A DNA stretch of 5,413 nucleotides from Desulfuromonas sp. SDB (GTDB lineage: Bacteria > SDB-A): positions 1 through 5,413 of the forward strand of contig LKUE01000416.1 of assembly GCA_001412365.1 (NCBI GenBank). Reading direction: 5' to 3'. Under the pieces are notes generated by a model that saw only the letters and a program-made list of their open reading frames with translations, ran no database searches and was not told the origin of the DNA. Positions 1 through 5,227 of this stretch are shown here, piece after piece; the first letter of the stretch is position 1; every line of letters begins with the position of its first letter. The position numbers and the translations under genes were made by a program.

Positions 1-506
1 TGCTGAAGGAAATCCGGTTGAACGGTGAAAACCAGGAATTGGTGGATGAAATCCGGCAGCTGGGCTTGGAATTTGGAATAGTAACTCCCTACACCTCCTA
101 CCTGGTGGTGGAAGATGAAAGAGAATTAGTTAGTTTGCCTACTTCAGTTAGGGAATTTAGCAGTGATAGAGCATCTCATTATATGAGTGCAGGGATAAGT
201 TCATCGGAAGCAGTGGGAGAAACCTCGGTAGATATTTCCAGCGCTATTGAAGAATATTCTGAAGGAGAAGTATATGAAGTTGAATACAATCCCATAATTA
301 ATTACATTAACGGGAAATCATTTACTAAAACCCATAATATGTGGATTGAACAGGGTTATGAAGATCAACCGGTAGAAGAAATTGGGTTTGCCAGTGAGGA
401 ATTTTACAATTTACTGAGGAAAGATCCGGAAATCGGTGATTTCCTATCTTTGAAAAATGTGATATTTTACTACCGGGACAAATGGATAAAGATTAACTCT
501 AACTAG
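1..506 (+). CDS. VIT/VWA-type (inter-alpha-trypsin inhibitor-like) protein, C-terminal fragment
   Basis: This is the 3' end of a larger gene; 167 codons are visible and the frame is open to the left edge (first full codon at position 3). A TTG at 18 could be taken as a start, but the residues before it (LKEIR) continue a pattern typical of the family, so it is internal. The visible stretch ELVDEIRQLGLEFGIVTPYT, followed by SYLVVED, is the hallmark segment after the von Willebrand factor A domain in bacterial VIT-VWA proteins (some called sortase-target or marine VWA proteins). The last 30 residues (FLSLKNVIFYYRDKWIKI) match the usual C-terminal strand pair of that family. The VIT domain, the VWA domain with its metal-ion-dependent adhesion site, and any signal peptide lie outside the window. 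These proteins are usually exported or surface-associated, with poorly known function; that is family knowledge, not visible here. A strong terminator follows directly. An acidic, serine-rich insert (about residues 50-95) looks variable and unstructured. Confidence 0.75.
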   Translation, partial: LKEIRLNGENQELVDEIRQLGLEFGIVTPYTSYLVVEDERELVSLPTSVREFSSDRASHYMSAGISSSEAVGETSVDISSAIEEYSEGEVYEVEYNPIINYINGKSFTKTHNMWIEQGYEDQPVEEIGFASEEFYNLLRKDPEIGDFLSLKNVIFYYRDKWIKINSN

Positions 507-512
507 CATATT

Positions 513-549
513 TGAGGATGCCTGCTTGAGCAGACATCCTCAGTTTTTT
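513..549 (+). terminator. Rho-independent terminator of the VIT/VWA gene
   Basis: TGAGGATG (513-520) pairs perfectly with CATCCTCA (535-542). After one C/A mismatch, CTGC/GCAG closes a TTGA tetraloop, so the stem is 8 + 4 bp. Six T residues follow at 544-549. The hairpin begins 6 nt after the TAG stop. It also lies 12 nt beyond the stop of the converging dfx gene, but on the minus strand it is followed by AAATATGC rather than a T run. It is therefore a good terminator for the plus strand and at most a weak one for dfx. Confidence 0.85.
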
Positions 550-554
550 ACTGA

Positions 555-941
555 TTATACTTCAGCACTCCATAAGCCGTGAAGGTTGCAATAAGCTCTA
601 GCTTTTATATGATCAAATTTCATCTTAAAGGTGGTTTCCGGATCTTGTTCAGAGTTCAGATAATGGCGGGGACTATGCTTGCCATCCGGAGAAATTAACT
701 GAATCCACTCAATGTGATGAGCTTCAGTCATGGGATGAGGCTGGCTTCCAATCTTCACAGTTACCCCTTGATCGGTTTTTTCAATAACTGGCAGGTGTTT
801 TTCCTGAGCAGCGTCTACAGTATTTTCTGTCTGGGCAACCATTGGTTGTCCACAGCACACCAAGGCTCCTTTTCCTCCATGAAGAACTTCTACAATATTC
901 CCGCAAATTTCGCACTTATAAATTTCAAATGTTTTAGCCAC
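555..941 (-). CDS. dfx: Desulfoferrodoxin (class I, 2Fe superoxide reductase)
   Basis: This cytoplasmic enzyme reduces superoxide to hydrogen peroxide without making oxygen, usually with electrons from rubredoxin, and is typical of anaerobes. With the GTG start the protein has 128 residues, close to the usual length of about 125. The N-terminal desulforedoxin-like domain has all four ligands of the rubredoxin-type centre I (Cys10, Cys13, Cys29, Cys30). The C-terminal domain has the full centre II set, His49, His69, His75, Cys118 and His121, in the motifs [20 protein letters not shown] and YCNLHGLW. The conserved Glu47-Lys48 pair beside the active site is present. It is a complete class I enzyme with nothing missing. 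An ATG four codons upstream (953) is in frame, but it overlaps the ribosome binding site; the GTG gives the usual MAKxxEIYKC beginning and exact family numbering. It appears monocistronic, with its own promoter and a possible operator over the -10. No rubredoxin or rubrerythrin gene is visible nearby. Confidence 0.96.
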   Translation of the reverse strand: MAKTFEIYKCEICGNIVEVLHGGKGALVCCGQPMVAQTENTVDAAQEKHLPVIEKTDQGVTVKIGSQPHPMTEAHHIEWIQLISPDGKHSPRHYLNSEQDPETTFKMKFDHIKARAYCNLHGLWSAEV

Positions 942-945
942 AATT

Positions 946-951
946 ACCTCC
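946..951 (-). promoter_or_regulatory. Ribosome binding site that fixes the dfx start at GTG 941
   Basis: On the minus strand GGAGGT lies 4 nt before the GTG at 941-939. It overlaps the upstream in-frame ATG (953-951), which itself has no purine-rich site in front of it. This argues that GTG, not ATG, is the initiation codon. Confidence 0.85.
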
Positions 952-964
952 ATTAAGTTAGTTA

Positions 965-979
965 TATATTAGTAATATA
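965..979. promoter_or_regulatory. Candidate operator (perfect 7-1-7 inverted repeat) over the dfx -10 box
   Basis: TATATTA-G-TAATATA is a perfect 7-1-7 inverted repeat covering the -10 box and probable start point of dfx. The geometry is that of PerR/Fur-family boxes. Read on the minus strand in the best register, one nucleotide off the symmetric centre, it matches the PerR consensus TTATAATNATTATAA at about 10 of 14 defined positions, so the match is partial. PerR control of desulfoferrodoxin and rubrerythrin genes is known in clostridia. In such AT-rich DNA a repeat like this can arise by chance, so the assignment is an inference. Confidence 0.4.
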
Positions 980-1002
980 AATTGCAGGGGATAAATTGTC
1001 AA
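974..1002 (-). promoter_or_regulatory. Sigma-A-type promoter of dfx
   Basis: On the minus strand a perfect -35 box TTGACA (1002-997) is followed by a 17-nt spacer and a TATATT -10 box (979-974). Transcription would start near 967, leaving a leader of about 25 nt that carries the GGAGGT site. This is the strongest promoter match in the window. A 7-1-7 inverted repeat covers the -10 box and the expected start point. Confidence 0.8.
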
Positions 1003-1065
1003 TAAATTAGTTATTTAATTACAATTAATAAGCTTATTATCAAATATATAGGATAACTTTATTTC

Positions 1066-1094
1066 TTGCAAATTGCATAATTATCATATATTTT
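1066..1094 (+). promoter_or_regulatory. Possible weak promoter for the phosphoesterase-prsW pair
   Basis: TTGCAA (1066-1071), a 17-nt spacer and TATTTT (1089-1094) form a modest sigma-A-like match, about four of six bases in each box. A small perfect inverted repeat, TGCAA-A-TTGCA (1067-1077), overlaps the -35 side. The region is so AT-rich that other -10 placements are possible; a promoter must lie here, but its exact position is uncertain. Confidence 0.3.
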
Positions 1095-1116
1095 TAGATA
1101 CTTACATTTAAGCAGC

Positions 1117-1120
1117 AGGA
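1117..1120 (+). promoter_or_regulatory. Ribosome binding site supporting the TTG start at 1126
   Basis: AGGA lies 5 nt before the TTG codon. No ATG or GTG exists in frame between the upstream stop (1078-1080) and the first catalytic motif DxH, so this TTG is the best start available. Confidence 0.6.
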
Positions 1121-1125
1121 TAAAA

Positions 1126-1881
1126 TTGCAACAGATAAAAAACAACCGTATTTTAATATTAGCTGACATTCACTCCAATAATATTGCCTTGCAAGAAGTA
1201 CTAGGGGATATTAGTAAACGAGGTTATGAAAATTCAAAAATAATTGTCAATGGAGATGTCATATCCCTGGGACCTTGTCCCCAGGAATGTTTTGAATTAT
1301 TAAGTGAGTTTAATGATATCTCTTTTATCTTAGGCAATAATGATAGATACATAATAAACCGTAATTTTGCAAATATGGATAATTTTCATGCTGATATGTA
1401 CAAACAGGTTCCTCAGGGATTAAGAGATAACTTAACTTGGACCTATAATCAATTATCCCCTGAAAATCTTGAGAAAATGAAGAAGTGGCCTAAACAGATA
1501 GTATTTAAAGTTAGTAAATACTACATGTCAGTTTCCCATGGAACTCCTGAAGATGATGAAGAAAATATAAACAGTGATATATCAGATCAAGATTTAGTCA
1601 GAAGGTTTAACGAATATGATCTGTACGTGTTCAGTCATACTCATGTGCCATTTGTAAGAAAAATAAATGACAAAATGTTTATAAATCCGGGAAGTGTTGG
1701 TTCATCACTTGATGGTGACCGGAGAGCTTCTTACGCTATTTTAACTTTAAATAATGATAAGTGGGAAGTCAAAATTCACAGGATCTCCTATGATTTAAAT
1801 AAAGTGGTTGACCTGATGAACAATAGAGAAGTTCCCTGGAGAAAAAGCATTTTAAAAATTTTGTTTAAAGCTTCCTTTTAA
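1126..1881 (+). CDS. Calcineurin-like metallophosphoesterase (YfcE/MJ0936-type, Metallophos_2 family)
   Basis: This is a predicted cytoplasmic two-metal phosphoesterase of 251 residues, close to the usual 240-250 for this group; its substrate is unknown. Motifs appear in the family order: Asp14-x-His16 (ADIHSN), Gly43-Asp44 in GDVISLGPCP, Asn71 in GNND, His138 in SHGTP, and His171-x-His173 in SHTH, followed by INPGSVG (186-192). All seven expected metal ligands (D14, H16, D44, N71, H138, H171, H173) are present. Two positions differ from the textbook motifs: GNHD is GNND, so the usual catalytic histidine is Asn72, and GHTH begins with Ser170. Loss of that histidine is seen in YfcE/MJ0936/VPS29 relatives, so the protein may be active with altered chemistry. 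There is no signal peptide or membrane segment. It starts at TTG and is 50 bp ahead of prsW on the same strand with no clear terminator between, so the two are probably co-transcribed. The last 45 residues, after the NPGSVG motif, are basic and not diagnostic. Confidence 0.9.
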   Translation: MQQIKNNRILILADIHSNNIALQEVLGDISKRGYENSKIIVNGDVISLGPCPQECFELLSEFNDISFILGNNDRYIINRNFANMDNFHADMYKQVPQGLRDNLTWTYNQLSPENLEKMKKWPKQIVFKVSKYYMSVSHGTPEDDEENINSDISDQDLVRRFNEYDLYVFSHTHVPFVRKINDKMFINPGSVGSSLDGDRRASYAILTLNNDKWEVKIHRISYDLNKVVDLMNNREVPWRKSILKILFKASF

Positions 1882-1931
1882 TGTATGGGAAAAAGTAAAA
1901 AATTTTTAAATAATAAAGGCTTGATAGCATT

Positions 1932-2927
1932 ATGTTAATTTTAATTGCAATTATATTAGGAACTCTAACTCCTACCCTGATCTATTCTTTTCTGGTGTGG
2001 TGGATTGACCGTTATGAAAAAGAGCCCATATGGTTATTGATTATATCTTTCTTTTGGGGGGCAATACCTGCAGTTGTATTATCCCTGATTTTTGAAATAT
2101 TATTTGAAATGCCTATAGTATCTATTGCCGGGGATACTATCGTTTCCAGTTTATTGAGTGCCAGCGTAAGTGCTCCCATTATTGAAGAATCCTTCAAAGC
2201 TCTAGCTTTAATTTTATTAGTCCTGATTTTTCACAAGGAATTTGATGATGAATTAGATGGCATTGTCTATGGAGCAATGATTGGTTTCGGTTTTGCCTTA
2301 ACTGAGAATATTTTTTACTTTTTCTCCGTACTTTCAGAACAGGGATTGGGGGCAGGACTTGTAAATATTTTCATGAGATCTTTTATTTTTGGTTTAAATC
2401 ATGCTTTTTGGACTGCTTGTGTGGGAGCGTCCATTGGTTTTGCCAGATTATCCAGAAAAATATCGGCTAGAATTTTTGTTCCCTTTGCCGGATGGATGAT
2501 TGCAATAACTCTTCACGGCATTCACAATGGAGGTATCGTGCTGGTGGAGAGCACTTACTGTCTTTCCTTCATCAGTTCTTTTATTTTAAACTGGGGAGGA
2601 ATGGTTTTACTATTTATTCTGGGTTTCTTTGTACTGCGCAGGGAAAGCAGATGGATCAGGGAAAATTTACTGGAAGAAGTTAAAAAGGGGGTAATTAAAC
2701 CGGAGATTTACGATATAATGTCATCTTCCCCCCGCAGGATGGCTTATCGGTGGAAGATATTGAAAGTTAAGGGCACAAAGCGATACCGGGAGATAGGAAG
2801 ATATTTTCAACTGGCAACTGATTTAGCTTTTAAAAAACATCAAGGTGATATTGACTGTTTGAAGCCTGAAACTCTTAATGAAATAAGAAGTAAGCTTAAA
2901 CGCTTGAGCAAACTTTTTGACCCTTAA
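1932..2927 (+). CDS. prsW: PrsW-family intramembrane protease with a C-terminal cytoplasmic extension
   Basis: This polytopic membrane protein of 331 residues belongs to the PrsW (glutamic-type intramembrane protease) family, related to CAAX prenyl proteases. About seven hydrophobic segments are visible (roughly 2-24, 33-58, 74-100, 110-134, 145-170, 181-203, 210-235). Diagnostic motifs are DRYEKEP (26-32) after the first helix, EESFK (Glu85-Glu86-x-x-Lys89), DGIVYGA with GFGFALTEN (109-126, ending Glu125-Asn126), His157 in GLNHAFW, and HGIHN (His195-His198-Asn199). All expected catalytic positions are present. In Bacillus subtilis PrsW makes the first cut of the anti-sigma factor RsiW; no sigma/anti-sigma pair is visible here, so the substrate is unknown. 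Residues 236-331 form a charged, lysine/arginine-rich tail, making it about 110 residues longer than the B. subtilis protein. The ATG has only a distant, weak AAAGG site 12 nt upstream, suggesting translation linked to the preceding gene. It ends 10 bp from the converging trkA stop. Confidence 0.9.
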   Translation: MLILIAIILGTLTPTLIYSFLVWWIDRYEKEPIWLLIISFFWGAIPAVVLSLIFEILFEMPIVSIAGDTIVSSLLSASVSAPIIEESFKALALILLVLIFHKEFDDELDGIVYGAMIGFGFALTENIFYFFSVLSEQGLGAGLVNIFMRSFIFGLNHAFWTACVGASIGFARLSRKISARIFVPFAGWMIAITLHGIHNGGIVLVESTYCLSFISSFILNWGGMVLLFILGFFVLRRESRWIRENLLEEVKKGVIKPEIYDIMSSSPRRMAYRWKILKVKGTKRYREIGRYFQLATDLAFKKHQGDIDCLKPETLNEIRSKLKRLSKLFDP

Positions 2928-2937
2928 ACTCACATTT

Positions 2938-3609
2938 TCATTGCAGTAAAAACCTGCTGATTTTTTTTACAAATTGACTCTTGGATACAATAAAAACTCT
3001 ATCTTGTTCCATTAATTTATTGTTCCCCCGGGGTATTAGGAAAATGCCTTGCTTTTCCCTGAATATTCCAATAAATACACTTTCCACCGGGAACTCTTTT
3101 TTTTCAGTAATTTCTTTGATGGTAAGATTAATACATGATGCATGGGGGGGTATGAGAAAAGCATAAATTCCGACTTTTCCTCCTCCCATTGTAGCTATCT
3201 CCTTAACTGATGGTTGTTCAATTTCCATAATTATCTGATTTATCAGAAGATCGCTTAATTTAATGACTATATCGGCACCTGCTGCTTGATAAGCATGTTC
3301 ATAGATGGGTTTTCGAATAAAAGCCAGTATACGGGGAACTCCTAGACTTTTAGCAAGGACAGTAGCGGCAATATTATCGGAATCATGTTTTAACAGGCAT
3401 AATAAAATATCTGCCTTATCTACTCCCGCATCTTTAAGAATACCCAGATCAGTTGCACTTCCATTTATAGTTACTGCTCCGGTTTCAGCATAAATTTGTT
3501 CACATATTTCACGGTTGGTGTCTATAATAACCACATCATGATTGTTTTCAATTAATATTTTTATTATTTGAGAACCGGTATCTCCTGCTCCTGCAACAAT
3601 AATGTACAT
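2938..3609 (-). CDS. trkA: TrkA/KtrA-type potassium uptake regulatory subunit (RCK protein)
   Basis: This is a cytoplasmic nucleotide-binding subunit that forms a gating ring under a TrkH/KtrB potassium channel. It has 223 residues, the size of single-module KtrA proteins (about 220) and half of E. coli TrkA, so eight copies would form the ring. The N-terminal RCK/TrkA_N Rossmann domain (1-135) has Gly7-x-Gly9-x-x-Gly12, acidic Asp30 at the end of the second strand (favouring NAD(H)/adenine nucleotides), GSATD (50-54) where GDATD is common, and a conserved KADILLCLL strand. A TrkA_C domain (about 140-220) follows; in some KtrA proteins this domain binds cyclic di-AMP, which cannot be judged here. 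AAGGAG lies 5 nt before the ATG. It is the second gene of the operon, 22 bp after trkH. A run of seven G (plus strand, 3144-3150) encodes Pro154-Pro155. No terminator fits in the 10-bp gap to prsW. Confidence 0.95.
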   Translation of the reverse strand: MYIIVAGAGDTGSQIIKILIENNHDVVIIDTNREICEQIYAETGAVTINGSATDLGILKDAGVDKADILLCLLKHDSDNIAATVLAKSLGVPRILAFIRKPIYEHAYQAAGADIVIKLSDLLINQIIMEIEQPSVKEIATMGGGKVGIYAFLIPPHASCINLTIKEITEKKEFPVESVFIGIFREKQGIFLIPRGNNKLMEQDRVFIVSKSQFVKKISRFLLQ

Positions 3610-3631
3610 AAATACTCCTTTAACCTATATT

Positions 3632-5140
3632 TTAAGTCCAAGCTTTACTGCTGAAAATTAAAAATAATGGAAAAATTTCCAATCTTCCCGCAATCATTCC
3701 CATTATATAAGTTAACTTTATTACAGGATGCAGACTGCTCATTTGGTCAACCGGAATATAGCATGGTCCGATATTACATACTGCACTGAACATCCCGGAT
3801 GCAGATTGAATTGGTGAAAAGTTTGAAAAAAGTGAAGTTATTATGGTTCCTGCTAACAGTATAAATATCCAAAGACAAAAAATTGTGAGCAGTCTCTGGA
3901 TTTGAGAAGATTCAAATTTCTCCTGATTGATATAGATAGCGTTGAGGGCAGAGCGGGGAATAAGTATTTTAAAAAATTCATTCTTGACAATTTTACTCAG
4001 TATGGCAATTCGGAATACTTTGACTCCCCCCCCAGTTGAGCCGGTACACCCGCCTATGAACATCAATCCCAAGAAAAGTATTTTTGCGGTGGATTTAAAA
4101 TAGGGGCTGGAAATATCTTCAGTTGCAAAACCAGTAGTAGTAAATACTGATATAACCTGAAAGGCTATCTCCCTGAAATTTTGCTCTGCTGATGACCAGA
4201 AATTTAATTTATTCAGATAAAAATGAGTCTGTAATCCTGTGGTTAACATTCTTTCTGTAATTATCAAAAGAACTGCTGATATTAGTATTCCCCAGAAGTA
4301 TTTGATTTCAAAATTTTTCCAAAGCTGCTTAATATTCCCCCGGAGAATTTGATAATGTACAACAAAGTTGATTGCTCCCATGAGCATTCCCAACATCAGA
4401 ACATATTCAATAAACCGGTAATTTGAATAACCGGAAAGTTGGTAGTATTTTATACTTTGGTCATGAGTTGAAAATCCCCCTGTAGATAGAGCGGTGAATG
4501 AATGATTAATACTGTCGAAAACCGGCATACCCCCCAAAACCAGTAAAACAAAAATAATTGCGGTAAAAATTATGTAGATAGTCCATAAAATTTTTACCGT
4601 ATTTACAATTCCCGGTACGGGACGTTGTGCTTTTATTTTGTGACTTTCTGCACCGAATAGATAATGAGGATCAACTAATTTAGCGGTTACTGCGATAAAG
4701 AAGGTTATAATCCCCAAGCCACCCAACCATTGGGTGATACTCCTCCATATCAGTATGGAGGGATGGTAATGATCTAAGCCGCTGAACATAGTTATCCCAG
4801 TGGTGGTGTATCCGCTTACTGCTTCAAAAAAACTGTTTAAAACACTTTTATCTATCCCAAAAATATAGGGTGCTGCGCTGATCATGGATAAAATGATCCA
4901 GGCCAGTCCGCAGATGATCATGGATTGAGAAAAGCTGAGAGATGATTTTTTTATGGAGAAGATTAAAATAAGACCGACTGTTATTGAAAACATGGATGGG
5001 TATATAAAGGCGAGAAATACTTTCAGATTAAATTGATTAATGCATAAAAACAATGGAACCAGTAAAAGTAATCCTAACCCTAAAATTAAAAACCCCAGAA
5101 TTTTCAAGAGCGGAGTTATTGAATATATCAACTTTTTCAT
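3632..5140 (-). CDS. trkH: TrkH-type potassium uptake channel subunit
   Basis: This is the membrane pore subunit of a Trk/Ktr potassium uptake system, 502 residues, close to TrkH (about 480). The sequence shows the fourfold repeat of membrane-pore-membrane units. The four filter loops are TTTGIT (112-117, Gly115), STGGFST (219-225, Gly221-Gly222), TTTGFAT (334-340, Gly337) and CNIGPC (455-460, Gly458). The glycine-rich GGCTGSTGGGVKVFR (363-377) and the C-terminal GRLEIFPLF (485-493) are classic family segments; the former corresponds to the intramembrane gating loop. Cysteines on both sides of the fourth filter loop are less common. The N-terminal MKK with a hydrophobic helix at 11-34 suits a membrane start. 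No ribosome binding site precedes the ATG; instead an AT-only inverted repeat lies there. It is the first gene of a trkH-trkA operon, with a candidate promoter at 5194-5167. A run of eight G in the coding strand (4033-4026) encodes Gly370-372 and could be prone to slippage. Confidence 0.96.
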   Translation of the reverse strand: MKKLIYSITPLLKILGFLILGLGLLLLVPLFLCINQFNLKVFLAFIYPSMFSITVGLILIFSIKKSSLSFSQSMIICGLAWIILSMISAAPYIFGIDKSVLNSFFEAVSGYTTTGITMFSGLDHYHPSILIWRSITQWLGGLGIITFFIAVTAKLVDPHYLFGAESHKIKAQRPVPGIVNTVKILWTIYIIFTAIIFVLLVLGGMPVFDSINHSFTALSTGGFSTHDQSIKYYQLSGYSNYRFIEYVLMLGMLMGAINFVVHYQILRGNIKQLWKNFEIKYFWGILISAVLLIITERMLTTGLQTHFYLNKLNFWSSAEQNFREIAFQVISVFTTTGFATEDISSPYFKSTAKILFLGLMFIGGCTGSTGGGVKVFRIAILSKIVKNEFFKILIPRSALNAIYINQEKFESSQIQRLLTIFCLWIFILLAGTIITSLFSNFSPIQSASGMFSAVCNIGPCYIPVDQMSSLHPVIKLTYIMGMIAGRLEIFPLFLIFSSKAWT

Positions 5141-5159
5141 TTAATTATTTTTTAATTAA
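5141..5159. repeat. AT-only inverted repeat in the trkH leader
   Basis: TTAATTA (5141-5147) and TAATTAA (5153-5159) are perfect inverted copies separated by TTTTT. The repeat directly abuts the trkH ATG and fills nearly the whole predicted 5' leader, where a ribosome binding site would normally be. It could be a weak hairpin, a protein site, or a chance product of AT-rich DNA. Confidence 0.4.
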
Positions 5160-5166
5160 TATTACT

Positions 5167-5194
5167 ATTTTATTATTTAAAATTTAGTTATCAA
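5167..5194 (-). promoter_or_regulatory. Candidate sigma-A promoter of the trkH-trkA operon
   Basis: On the minus strand TTGATA (5194-5189), a 16-nt spacer and TAAAAT (5172-5167) match five of six bases in each box. Transcription would begin near 5160, about 20 nt before the trkH ATG. That leader is too short for a ydaO-type cyclic di-AMP riboswitch, which controls some potassium transporters. The AT-rich background lowers confidence. Confidence 0.5.
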
Positions 5195-5227
5195 ATAGCA
5201 TTTTAAATTAATTTGTCTGGAGTAACT

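Noticed and set aside
9-56. Direct repeat GAAATCCGG at 9-17 and 48-56, 39 bp apart and in frame
   Set aside because: Both copies encode Glu-Ile-Arg at positions where the VWA family normally has similar residues; two 9-base copies do not indicate a recent duplication.
18-506. A complete 162-residue gene beginning at TTG 18
   Set aside because: The frame is open to the left edge and the residues before the TTG continue the family pattern, so the gene is truncated by the window, not started at 18.
714-956. Plus-strand open frame of 80 codons opposite dfx
   Set aside because: It is antisense to a gene with complete metal ligands, has no ribosome binding site, and its protein resembles nothing; a shadow frame.
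1882-1931. AAAAAATTTTT stretch between the phosphoesterase and prsW as a terminator
   Set aside because: It is an AT palindrome with no GC stem, so it would not form a stable termination hairpin.
2012-2197. Minus-strand open frame inside prsW
   Set aside because: It overlaps conserved catalytic codons of prsW and has no start signals; a shadow frame.
2894-2918. Hairpin GCTTAA-ACGC-TTGAGC followed by five T as a terminator for prsW
   Set aside because: It has one G-U pair and only six base pairs, lies upstream of the prsW stop, and the T run is three bases away; too weak to list as a feature.
5160-5227. Plus-strand promoter for the pepF-like gene
   Set aside because: Possible -10 boxes (TAGCAT, TAAATT) have no acceptable -35 partner at 16-18 nt; the AT-rich sequence allows too many arbitrary choices.
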